Of a DNA stretch of 64,000 nt, positions 1 through 11,960 are shown one piece after another. Made by a program: the position numbers and the translations under genes. The stretch comes from Brachypodius melanocephalos (taxonomy: Eukaryota; Chordata; Aves; Passeriformes; Pycnonotidae). Within the stretch, counting starts at the first letter, position 1, and each line of letters begins with the position of its first letter. The stretch spans positions 11,752,066-11,816,065 of the forward strand of contig VZSR01003807.1 in the NCBI GenBank assembly GCA_013398615.1, written 5' to 3'. The notes beneath the pieces are model-generated. The model did no database searches. It was not told the DNA's origin and worked only from the letters and a program-made list of their open reading frames with translations.

Positions 1-3000
1 TTTTCTAGAATTTAAAATGTAAGATCATGGAAAATTACATTGCCAGCATCTAAAAAACCTGACATGGTCCTAGTAAAATGTTCATTTTTTGAAATAAATA
101 AGATTAGCAATATTCAAAGCACTTGGTGCTTTGGCTAGCTTTTAAGAAGCCTTAACTTAATAAATGATAATGGCTTGTGTTTGATATTGCATGACGAGGC
201 AGAATTTTCTGCTGGGGGAGAACGATTCCTGCTCTCCGACACAGAATGCCTGTGGGCAAGAGATACCCTGGCAGGCAGAGCTGCTAATTCCTCCAGGTTT
301 TTACACTCTTCAGCATCAACAACTAATGTTATTGCAGTCTTGATGGGGATACCGCTTTAATCCAACTATAAGAATCTGTTCTGGGATGAGTCACATTTAT
401 TTTAAAGGCCAATTTTGGGGGGATGCAGAGGGAAGCTAATGACTGAAAACCATAGAAACAGATTTTCCTCTGTGTGTGTTTTTTTGTTTGGGGGTTTGGT
501 TTGCCTTTTTTTTTTTTTTTTTTTTATCTTTTTTTTTTTGCCTAAGGATGAATCCAGTTTGGTTACTATCTGCAAAAAGTTAAAATAAGTAAGGCTTGAT
601 GTCTGCACAATTAACAGCTATTCTCAAAGCTTCTTATTACATTAGTTTGCTGAATAACTCCAGATTTTTTTCCTCATGCGGAAACAGTGACTGATGCTTT
701 CCATTTCTAGAAGACAACCTATATACCATTGAAAATGGTTAAAATAATCCTTTCAAACAGTGACTAAAATCTACCTGTTAAAAGAAAAAAAAAAAGACCC
801 AGACCAACCCAACTACAGATGAAACTAAGCCATATTGAAGACATCATGGCAAAGGATAAGGCTGTGATCCAGTTTCTTCCATAGTTACCAGTGATCTTCC
901 TTCTGCCTATGGTCAGCTTGCCCCAAACTCCCAGGGGGCTTCAGCCCCACATGGTGTGTGGACAATCTCCCTTCTCCAGGCAGCTCTTCTAACAGTCCAG
1001 CAACTTCCATTCTTTGAGTGGTATAGGGAATACATCCATTTCCAAAGAGCCTATAGGGTGCTTGGTAAACACAGCCAGGTTTGTAGAGGAATGTTTAGGG
1101 CTCATGATCCCTAACTGGGATGTCAATGTGGGGACTGTGCAGCTCTGATACCTCTGCATATCTGGCCTGTCTGTCTGATATCTACAGGGATGGGAGAGCA
1201 CCTCTGAAAACCCTTGTGGTGTCATCTGGGCACTTATGAGATCAGAGAGCAGCAGGATTATTTGCATCCTTAAGCCCAACTGCTTGATTGATTTGTTCTT
1301 CAGCAGTCTGCCAACTAAAATGTAAACACATTGATGTATATAAACTGGATACCTGCCCAAATTCTTCCTGAAGAGATGCTATTTCTGGCAATACAGAACT
1401 GCAGAATATTTGCAAAGCTGCGTGTTTTAGCTATTGAACGTTAGAAATAACAACCTGGTATCAGTGTCAGTGAATCAGGCCTCTGTTATTAAACTCATCA
1501 TGCTGCTGAAGAGACTTTCAAAGTCAAACCATGGATAATTGCTGGGCAAAACTCCATCTTCTGCTCTGCATAACAGAAATATCTCTGTAATTCATCACTC
1601 TTCTCCTCTGCCATCATTAAAATTATTTTCTGGCCAAAACTGTCATTTTAAAATATCCGTGTCGCTAATAAGTCACCTGTGTACACTTTTAGCTGTTATG
1701 GCTGATGCGATTTTGTGGGGTTTAGGAACAATATTTTTATTTTAAAAATCGTTTCCTTTAAGTGTTAGATTGCTCTTATTTTTATTCTGTGTACCGAGAC
1801 AGTTCCACATAATTGTTGTCTCGTGTGTTCTTTTAAAAGCCTTTCCGGGAATAACAATAAAATATTCATCTATCTGTGTAGGGCACAACAGGACAGTTCT
1901 AGTTGTATTTTTTGCCTATTTTGGCATCAGCTGTTTGTGACAGGCTGTCTGCAGGTACTCACGTGGCAAGGCTGCCTGCTGCTTGGGGCAGGGGAGGGCA
2001 GCCAGCAGCCTCCACTGGCAGCTTTGCTGCTTTGCTGCACACATCTGCTTTGGGCCAAACACATCAAGCTTGGAGACAGCAGTGATGTAACAAAATTTAT
2101 TTTTAAAGAATAGGAAGGCTTGGAAATACCTTGTGGGGTGGGGGCGGGGTGTTGGAGGGGGAGGGTGGGAAGCAAATATAAAAGCAGCAAGAAACTTACA
2201 GTAGCAGGAAGGAAGAAGTTGTGGAAACAGAAGTGCTCCCAAGTGATGCGTTTCCTTTAAGGAGTGAGATCAGCAACATCCCTTCCCCAGAGCTCCTAGT
2301 CACCTGTGTCCTGGTCAGACAGGCATCTCACCTGAAAATAGACAAATCTTAAACACTCATTCTTACCAAGAAAAATGCCAGTGTGATGTGCCAAGGGCTT
2401 GGGGGATGAATCTCATGGGGGTGAATGGCACCATAGTGAGGTCCTGTGTTATGCATATCATACCAGTAGTGACAAAAACCAGGAGGCCTTGTTTCATGTT
2501 TCTTGGGGATTTATATGACTTCTTTGCACTTGGAATATTATTTTAGCAGTAATGAGCTAGCTGTGGTTAATTGTTATCCTGAATTATGTAGGTTCTGCAG
2601 CTGTGGCTGCAGGCTATGCCTTCAAGTAGAAAATGTGTTTTAAAGGGACTGGAGGTCTTGTCTGACTGAGGTCTTGTACAGGCTACCTCTGAGGAATATC
2701 CAGTAGCAACATCTATATTTGACCTATAGTGAAGCTTAGAGCTTTCCAATGAGGTGAGACTTTACTTGAAGCCTGAAATGCTGCGGGATGAGGAGGATAG
2801 CAAGTGGTCAATTTAGCCTTCTGCATGACATCATGTGTTCACAGGAAGGGTAAGAGACACAGGAAACTGTCTGCGGATGGAAATTCCCTTGCTTTTGAAG
2901 TAACTGGTCATTTTTGTCTTTCCGTAAGTCAATAGGACTTATTTAATGTTCTTTAAATATAAGACTGTTGGGATTGAATGCTGGTTGAGGATTTGACCTT

Positions 3001-6000
3001 AGAGATGCTTTGTTATGTCTTAGCTGATTTTGAGGCAAACAGACTGCATCTTTCCAAAGTACAGAGGAGAAAAAAAACAAGCAGAAGGAATAAACTGAAA
3101 GGAGGATTTCAGTTTATGATCATGATTTCTCATCAATTCATAGTGTTCAAAAACCTCTAATGTAGCTGAGCTGATCTGTGTGCAGAACTAGGCTAGATAA
3201 CAATCTCAGTGAGTTGTAAGGTTCATTTGTTGCCCATAAAGGGCTCTGAAATTCTTTGGCCATCTAAGCTCGTCTGAATTGTCCCTATGAATTTGGAAAC
3301 CCATTAACACAAAACCACTTGCAATGGAGATGGTGGCAGTGTCACCACAGGTTTGTGAGCCCTTTGAGACAATGCCAACTCCAGTAGCAAAACAAGTCAC
3401 ATTCTTTGGCAGCTTTTGTTTTGATCTTTGATGGTACTTTGTCCATGTTCTCCCCAAGTGTGAAGGTGTTTTTAGAGGGGACAACAGCACCTCCTTTCTC
3501 TGTCCCACTCTTATGTAAATGGGGCTATCCATCATGCCATGTTTCTTTTATTGAGTCCGTTTGTCATGTTCTATAGATCACAAAATTGCTTGCTTATGAA
3601 CAATAAAATAAAAAAGCAATAAGTAATTCCTTTATACTACATCGTGTATTCTAATTTGCCTCCTATTTTCACCCATTCCCTGGCTGAAGTGAATACTCTA
3701 GTCCATCACAGGTCACTGTCTGCTGGAATGTTGAATTATTCTTGTTGTAATTTTAGAATAATATTCATGGCTTATGCCCCTTTACCCAGGAACTGGAACA
3801 GTGTGTTTATAAATCCCTGACCGTGGAAAACATTTCTGTGAGGATTAAACTTCCTTGTGGTGCTGCTGCTCCCTGTGTTATTTTCGAGTCTCTATACACA
3901 TAGCACATTGAATGACTATACAGGAACTAGAGGTAGCCAAATACCACGTAGCATTAAAATGATGGAGCATCTCCTAATGTGGAGATACTCCACCCACCCT
4001 GCTTCAAATGGCCCTCTTTCACCAGAAATCCTCTGGTTCCACTGTGCTGACACACACTCATGATATTTTAAGCAACGATTCCAGTTGCTGCAGTGCTCCT
4101 TATGGAGAAGCAGCATGGACTCTAGCTGGTTTGGATAGATGGTATAACATTGATTTTACTTACTAATAATTTCTGATTCTTTTTTTCTGGTAAAAGCTGG
4201 CATAAAACCATCAAATTCTGAGTTCATGCTTTATGTTTACATCTGCTTGTTGTGTGGCATTTTTGGCCAGCTGCCTTCAGACTTCTGTTCTGCACTCTGG
4301 GTCATCACTGCCACCTATGGTGAAGAAGCAAGTGTTGTGTACAGAAGTAGCAATCCAAGTTTGAGAGGCAGCACTTGCCCATATGCTTCTAACAAGGATG
4401 AAACCAAACTTGCAGGAGCCAATTATTTGGATAGTACAAGAAATCAGTCCAGACAAGGAAAGAGGCACTGTAACAAATCATTCCAAGAAAACCAGCCTGT
4501 GTTCCTGGGGCTTTGAACACCCCACACTGAGGGGGCTGGAAGTGAGGGGCAGGGGGGAAAACAAGACAGCATGACCAAAGAGCTGGTGGCTGATAATGAG
4601 GATTTAGTCTGTTGCTGTTTCGTCATCATTCATTGTCTCTAACAGTGAGTCTTTAATGAAATGCCATGCTTAATTGTGGGGTCACTTGCAGGGGTATTTC
4701 TTCGGGCTCAAAAAGTAGACTGGATGGAATTTTACCAAAATAATCCTCACTTTTCCCTATTTTTTTTCCTTCGTCTCACTATTTAAGCATTTTTTATATT
4801 TTCACATAAAACGTTTACGAGGCTTCTTCCTGAAGTATAATTGGAAAACATAAGTAGCTTAGGATCATAAGAATACTTAGCATCCCTCTCCCAGCAGACA
4901 GGAGTAAATCCTGAATAAAACTGCTGAGTTTGTGTCTAATCACTCTTGCTGGCAGCTGGGGCCTGGCAGTCCCTGGATGAACATGAAGGTCCCAAGGCCA
5001 AAGTGAATGTCCCCAACCAGTGCCCTGTGGAGAGGCAGGGTGTTGAAAAGACTGGGCAGCTGGATTTGTTATCCTACATCCACAGAGCTGTGTGTGCCTG
5101 ACTCTGGGCACAGCTTGGCACCACAAGGAATGTCCCATTCTCTGCTGGAGACGCAAGAAGAAAGAAGAAGCTGTATCCATTTGAACAGATCTATCACCTT
5201 TACTGCAAATACTGTGGTTTGTATTGATGCCTGTACAGAAGCATCCTCTCCAAGCACCCCATGGGGGCAGTGGTACCAGAACAAGGACTTCTGGCAAAGA
5301 TGACAAGAAGGGGTGATTTGCCTGCTTTCCTCCGAGAGGAGAGAAACTTAACCCAGACTTGTCAGCCATGAGGGGTTGAGTTATATATTGAGGAGATACA
5401 TGGCTCAAACAGTGGACTTGAGTGAAGAATTATGTCCCTTGTAGCATCCAATTTTAAAATAAAGCAAAAGGCTAGGAGAAAAGTAATTGGCCAGGGCCAA
5501 GTATTTGCTTAATCTTAGTTTTCTCCGCAGCACCTTTCCTGTAATGTAACTATCAGAAATTGCTTATTTTACAACTTATTGTATGGGAAATACTCTTTAA
5601 ATGTATTTCTGAAAAGCAACAGAATATTTCATGACAATGATAACGGCAACCCTATATCTCTGTAGAGAGTCAGGCACAGTGGGAAACAATCCTAGAAACA
5701 ATATTTTCACCCATTGCTTGACCATTGCTAGAAGGCGTAGTAGTTCCAACACAAATATGACAGCAGCTGGTATTTCCACAGGAGACAAAGTTGTGATCAA
5801 TTCATCCTAGCTCCAGCTCCTGCTGACTCACAAGTCCCTTCTGTCTTTCTCTCTGAGACTTGAGTCAGTCCAAAAAACAAGGGGTGCTACATTATGGAGG
5901 CTAGCCTGGAAACCATGTGGAGAGATGAACTGAAAATATGGCGATCTCAGGCATAAAATTTGTGCTGCTGGGAGCTGTTTATTGACATTTAAATCATAGT

Positions 6001-9000
6001 TCAGCAAGACTTTGCTATGGCCTTGCTGTCAGGGAAAATGGTTTGTTGATGGAAGAAGCCTACGGAGTTCATGACTGTGATTTTATCATAAAAACAGGCT
6101 ATATATTTTAGCTGCTTTTTTTGTAGCTGCAGTTGTTGTATGTCTCCTTTTTCTTCTCTTTTCTGTTTCTGTTTTTATTGTTTAATATTATTAAAATAAC
6201 TAACATGACACATTATTCTGGTTTAATTTCAAGTGAAATTTGGCAACTTCTACTGATGAGATAAAGTTTAATTACTCTTGGCATTTTAAAAAGAAATGCA
6301 AACTACCAAGATATTAAACTGACAAATTGTGACAGCTCACATAACACTTTTTACAATGGATTTTTTCCATGCATTTTTAATACCCAGAATAGTCAGCCTT
6401 AATACTACCATATTTACAATAAATCATTATTCTAATGGAGACATTTTGCTTTGTCAGGCAATACACAATCAGCAGTTTTCAATAAAGAATCTGAAAACTG
6501 TTTAACATTAATTCTGTGACACAAATTCATAAAAGCCAGACAATTTATAAATGGGGCCAATATGTTGCCCTTAAATTGGGATATTAAGGAATAATTAGAG
6601 CACAGTAAGGGCAGGTTGCCAAATGTAACTTTTAAATTCCCCAGTTTGTATCACTTAGCACAGTGATTGTGATGTATTATATGCCTTCTGTAAGGCATAA
6701 ACATGCATTTCCTACTAAACAGCTTAAGGCACCCACAAGAGGTTGAAGTAGCTGTTTACTTTGGCATGAGTGGCTTCAAGAGGCATAAAGCACCACAGAA
6801 TTTAGGAACAGTGATGGCTTTGGGGTTAGAAAGGGAAATGGGAAGCCATGGTAGAGTCAGTTTTCTCAGTTTTCCTACAAAACTTGGCAATGGGGTTTTT
6901 TGTCTGTTTGTTCTCTCCCTTGGTACCCCATGAAGGCCATGTCTGCTCTGGGTAACAGGAGGTCCTTGAGGCAGCTTTGAGCATGCTGATACAGTGTGGT
7001 ACCTTTTGCCCAGCAGACATTATTCTGAGCCCCTGAACAGCATAGTCACACCAGCACTGGGGGCTGGACCCGACTGGTGAGCCAGCTGGGGTTAGATGGG
7101 ATGCAGGCTCTTACACCTGCACAGCATCCAGCTCAGGACACAGCTGTTTGAGTTGGAGCTGGAGGATCTTTCAGCATTGTGCTGTTAATTGATGCAAACA
7201 GGCCTCAGAGCTTACCCCTGCCCACGATTTTGGAGGTGCCATTCACCCTGATGAATTACCTGTCTTATTTAGAAGCTGGAGAAGGTTACACAGTGCCATG
7301 TGAGGGCATCTTTGCAGTTCCCGAGGTTAGATGGTCTAGATAGTAGGGAAAAAGTACTTTTTTTAACCTACATGCGGGAGGTTCTGGGCAAAAGTAAATG
7401 TGATGAAGTCTTGAGCAAGATTTTAAGGTCCCTGAAGATGTATAATTTACTTTGCAACGTCTAAGGGTGATGAGCAATGCATTATATTATTTTATTGTCC
7501 TCAAAATAATGTAATATCTATCAATGTTCTTTGTTTTAGCTGTGGGTATTGTCACCTCCAAACAATTCTTTAACTCAAATACTAGAGGAGATGAAGTAGC
7601 TCTACACAAAGCTCCTCATTTTCACACAAGTTTCTGTCACATTTACAAACCCTCATGTTCTCGAAGTGTTTTGTATATTCTCTTATACTATACCCCAGGA
7701 AGGCTGACAGCAAAGAAGAGTAGGAAGGTATAGAACTGGCAAAGCAGACATACTGCTCAGCACCCTTAGAGCCTTATTTTGAGCTCCTGGAGGAGAAACA
7801 GTAGAGCCAGTGTTATTTCCCAAAATGTTATCTTCTCCCAGGGAAGAATAAGAAGGATGATTGTGGGGTCTCCTTCCTCCCTCAGGCAGTAGCCTGCCTA
7901 CTGCTTTACTGTGCACTCCAGGTGAAGAAGCCAGTGATATGCCACTTAAGCCAAGGGGGCAGTTTGTGCAGCTGTGGTTTAAGAACACTCTTCCGAGGGT
8001 AGTGTTTTTCCACTGCACCAGTACTGCTGTTTATGCATCAGTGAAGTCTTGAAGTCTGCTTCTCCCTACAGTCCCATTGCCTGTTGTGACAGAGAAACGC
8101 TGTTAGTTGCTCTGTGGAATGGCTTGCAAATTTGGGGGCAAGATTGCCCCAAGTTCCCTCATTGCTGCTTGCAACCACAGCTAGACTTCTTCGGGGTTTT
8201 TTTAAGCAAAAGTCGAAATTCTGAAAATTCCGGTTTTTTCTCCTTGTAAGGTAGGTGGCTCCCAGGTGTTAAAGTTTGTGTACATCTTTCAGATGCAGAT
8301 AGGTCGTGCATCCATTTCAAAGGAGCACCCTCAGGGTGAGCAAGGTGAAGGTAGGAGTCAAAATCCTTCCCAGATCATCATTTAACTACAATTTTCTGTC
8401 ATTGTTGCCTCTTGCCGTGATCTCCTTTTCTCTGCTCTGCCTTTAAGCTTTTCACCCAGGGCAATAAGTGCAACCTCATGCAGTTGATCAGACTGCTAGT
8501 GCACAAGAGGGTTGCCACCAGCTGATATGTGCTTGCCTGAAAAGCACCACAAATAAACTTCTCAGCACATGGCGGATGGAGTTGTGCAACTTCAGGTTTT
8601 CCTTTTCTCTGCATGTGGCACGCCACACTAGTCTTTCACACCTTTGCTTTTTACAGCTTCTCAGGAAATCACCTAAGTACCCACAGGATGCAAAAGTGAT
8701 GCTTCCCACAGAAAAGCATCTATTTTCTGCTACCATGTTGGATTGCTCCCCATAGCTCTTGTGGTCCCCTTCACTTTCACATTCTCATGTTGATCTGCAT
8801 GCTCTGTGTGGATCTGCATAACTGGGGTTTATTTTATTTTGTTTTAAATTAAAAAAAAATTAAACATTTTTTTCCTTCTGCCCATTTTCACAGTCACAGT
8901 GTATTATGGGCAGAATGAAAAAGGAAAAGAAGTATTTTGATGATATTAGTAGCCTGGCAACCATAAAGCTTTCCCCTGGCTTTGCAGAGGAATTTGGAGT

Positions 9001-9265
9001 GCTTACGATCTGTACTTCCCTTTATCTTGCTATGCACTGCACACCAGAGCTCCAGTTCTGCAACTGATGCCATGAAAATAGGTTGCTGTGCTCAAACTCA
9101 GGCTTTGTCGGAGTCTTCTGAGTCAGCTCAGTGTATGCACCGCTGATTTAGATTGCTTCCAACAGGGATCACCCATTGGCTGTCTCATGCTATTTGGAAG
9201 GGGGAGTAGGGGAGATATTAACAGTAGCTTGGTTTCTAGGAACAGAGACAAAATTATAAGAAAAC
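1..9265. other. Non-coding stretch without a recognised gene
   Basis: Only short frames occur here; the longest is 197 codons on the - strand (5408-4815), with no recognisable domain, no exon-like splice context and no repetitive family match. Apart from the T tract at 480-539 nothing repetitive stands out. It is either intergenic or within a long upstream PHACTR2 intron. Confidence 0.7.
480..539 (+). repeat. T-rich low-complexity tract
   Basis: A GTTTG-rich lead passes into a T run of about 20 bases and then another of about 11. The overlapping - strand frame, rich in lysine, is low-complexity translation. Confidence 0.93.
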
Positions 9266-9301
9266 ACCCTACCCTACCCTATCTTACCCTACCCTACCTT
9301 A
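9266..9301 (-). repeat. Short CCCTA (TAGGG on the - strand) pentamer array
   Basis: Repeated ACCCT units with one ATCTT variant form a 36-base tract. On the - strand this is the same TAGGG unit as the array at 11797-11960, in opposite orientation and about 2.5 kb away. Confidence 0.9.
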
Positions 9302-10106
9302 AGTGAGGTTCTCAGCTTGAGTGATACTATATGTATTTATCTCTGTAGGGTTATGTGTTTGTGATAGACCTCAAGGAATTATGGTTAAAAGCTCTCAACC
9401 TGTTTTCTATATTTACTCCTCACTTCTCATTTCTGCAATAGGAGAGCTATCTTAGGAATAAAAGCCTCTGTCTTCTGTCTGCAAAGAAATCATGTGGCTT
9501 TGATCTAACTGATTGAATGCTTAAGAGTGCAGCTGTCGAATTAAACATTCATCTTTCAAGAAAACAAATCTTTCCAAAGCGCTACTTACATGTCTTCTGT
9601 TCTTGGCTTAAACTACAAAATCAGAGTTGGTAAAGCCTTCATGCACTATAGACCTTCAGGAGTTAGGGTGATGAAGTCTATGTTGTTTTAGACTCCATTT
9701 TCTGAAGAGGAAAATTACAGTAAAATCCAACTCCATAATGTCTCCTTTTCCTGTTGCTCTTGCCTGTTGCTAGTTGTGAAACAAATGCAAAATTCAAGTG
9801 CATTGGTTCTACTTGTGGCCTCTTATTTTCACAGAATAGTTTGAATAATGAAAGCTGAAAATACTAACCCCCTAAAACTATATTCCCATATGTTCTACTT
9901 AGATACTGGACTTTTGGCCAGATGATATTTTTTGCTGTGCAGATAGTGGACTTTTTTTTTAAAAAAAGTGTCTCTACTTGCATATTATGCATACTTATAC
10001 TAACTAAAAGAAAGCAAAAGGATGTTATGTACCTGTAATGTGAAACCAGCTGAAATTACTTTGATTCTTGTTATTTCTTGAAGTACAGGATGTCTTGAAG
10101 CCTATC

Positions 10107-10108
<2 letters not shown>

Positions 10109-10151
<43 letters not shown>

Positions 10152-10212
10152 CATATGTGTGTGTGTGTATATATATGTGTATATATATATACACACATAT
10201 ACATATGTGTGT
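10109..10212. repeat. TA dinucleotide microsatellite with CA/TG interruptions
   Basis: A pure TA run from about 10112 passes into alternating ACACACATATGTGTGTGTG and TATATA blocks. The mixed blocks are self-complementary and could form hairpins or cruciforms. Open frames on both strands here are repeat translations, not genes. Confidence 0.95.
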
Positions 10213-10818
10213 TGTGTGAAATATTAAAACAGAACATTAGTTTGATGCATTTCTATACAAATTCAAGTGTTTGTGGCTAAAAAATCCAAGTCTCTAATTT
10301 GCAGAATGATTTTTTTGGATTTTTTTGGGTGCCAATACAGAAACAAACTTCCCTCCAAACAAAGGTAATTCTAGAAAAATATATATTGTGTTAACATAAA
10401 AGGTAATGCAGCAAACAATGTCTTGAAAATTACACTGTTAACTGACAGACTTCCAACACTCCATGTCAGTGGTTTAGTTTAAATATCCAATATATTTCTA
10501 TATGTTGTGCAGACCATGAAATAGAAGAGAGCTGTGTTCAAGAACTTGTTCTCCTCCTCATTCTGGTGCCAAATATCATAGGTACTTTTAAAAGCTTGAA
10601 TTTTTTGTAAAAAACCCAGAACTTCAACCTTCTCCTCTGCCCTACTTGAAGGTCTTTTCTTCCCTCATATATCCATCGATATAGAATATAGTCCACTCTT
10701 TCATAATATTCCATAATATTCTAGTGTTTGTGCCATAGGAAACCTTTATATAGGTCAAATTATTCACAGGAATGATGTCAAGATTTGAATACATAATAGT
10801 AAGACATAATTAGTTTGG

Positions 10819-10910
10819 GAGTTTGGTGGGATTTTTTTGTTTGTTTTTGTTTTGGGTTTTTTGTTGCTGTTGTTGTTTTGTTTGTTTGTTTTTTGAGCTT
10901 TTTTTTTTAA
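10819..10910 (+). repeat. TTTG/TTG-rich low-complexity tract
   Basis: T runs alternate with GTTTG and TTG units for about 90 bases shortly before the 820-base gap. Confidence 0.9.
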
Positions 10911-10976
10911 TGATGAGTAGAACATTGACTTAACTACTATAGAGATTTCAAATATAATGTAAACCACAGTTTTGGA

Positions 10977-11796
10977 NNNNNNNNNNNNNNNNNNNNNNNN
11001 NNNNNNNNNNNNNNNNNNNNNNNNNNNNNNNNNNNNNNNNNNNNNNNNNNNNNNNNNNNNNNNNNNNNNNNNNNNNNNNNNNNNNNNNNNNNNNNNNNNN
11101 NNNNNNNNNNNNNNNNNNNNNNNNNNNNNNNNNNNNNNNNNNNNNNNNNNNNNNNNNNNNNNNNNNNNNNNNNNNNNNNNNNNNNNNNNNNNNNNNNNNN
11201 NNNNNNNNNNNNNNNNNNNNNNNNNNNNNNNNNNNNNNNNNNNNNNNNNNNNNNNNNNNNNNNNNNNNNNNNNNNNNNNNNNNNNNNNNNNNNNNNNNNN
11301 NNNNNNNNNNNNNNNNNNNNNNNNNNNNNNNNNNNNNNNNNNNNNNNNNNNNNNNNNNNNNNNNNNNNNNNNNNNNNNNNNNNNNNNNNNNNNNNNNNNN
11401 NNNNNNNNNNNNNNNNNNNNNNNNNNNNNNNNNNNNNNNNNNNNNNNNNNNNNNNNNNNNNNNNNNNNNNNNNNNNNNNNNNNNNNNNNNNNNNNNNNNN
11501 NNNNNNNNNNNNNNNNNNNNNNNNNNNNNNNNNNNNNNNNNNNNNNNNNNNNNNNNNNNNNNNNNNNNNNNNNNNNNNNNNNNNNNNNNNNNNNNNNNNN
11601 NNNNNNNNNNNNNNNNNNNNNNNNNNNNNNNNNNNNNNNNNNNNNNNNNNNNNNNNNNNNNNNNNNNNNNNNNNNNNNNNNNNNNNNNNNNNNNNNNNNN
11701 NNNNNNNNNNNNNNNNNNNNNNNNNNNNNNNNNNNNNNNNNNNNNNNNNNNNNNNNNNNNNNNNNNNNNNNNNNNNNNNNNNNNNNNNNNNNNNNN
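10977..11796. other. Assembly gap of 820 N
   Basis: There are 820 consecutive N, directly abutting the TAGGG tandem array on the right. Any continuous open frame across it is an artefact. The non-round length suggests an estimated size, and the missing sequence is probably at least partly the same tandem repeat. Confidence 0.98.
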
Positions 11797-11960
11797 TAGG
11801 GTAGGGTAGGGTAGGGTAGGGTAAGGTATGATAGGATATGGTAAGGTAGGGAAGGGCAGGGTATGGTAGTGTGGGGTAGTATAGGGTAGGTTAGGGTAGG
11901 GTAAGAAAGATTACAATGAGGTTGGATAGTGTAGGGTACAGTGGGGTCGGGTAAGGTAGG
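11797..11960 (+). repeat. TAGGG pentamer tandem array, degenerating away from the gap
   Basis: Five perfect TAGGG units follow the gap, and then the units decay into variants such as TAAGG, TATGG, TAGTGTGGGG and TTAGGG over about 164 bases. The unit is a pentamer, not the vertebrate telomere hexamer TTAGGG, although one TTAGGG occurs within it. The perfect units meet the gap edge, so the array very likely extends into the unsequenced part. The perfect part is a textbook G-quadruplex pattern, runs of GGG separated by TA. Confidence 0.93.

Larger units (their letters stand above)
9302..10976. other. Non-coding, simple-repeat-rich stretch before the gap
   Basis: Apart from the TA microsatellite and the T/G tract listed separately, the sequence is AT-rich and has no gene-like frame. 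Confidence 0.75.

Noticed and set aside
3206..3535. A 109-codon - strand frame, considered as a processed pseudogene
   Set aside because: No family was recognised, and no poly(A) tail or target duplication is visible.
10025..10280. Two 70-codon frames rich in Ile/Tyr and Thr/His
   Set aside because: Both are translations of the TA/CA microsatellite.
10972..11799. A 275-codon open frame
   Set aside because: It consists of N from the assembly gap and carries no sequence.
11797..11960. True telomere or chromosome end
   Set aside because: The unit is mostly TAGGG and not TTAGGG, the array is short and degenerates into unique sequence, and a gene lies further along the same sequence.
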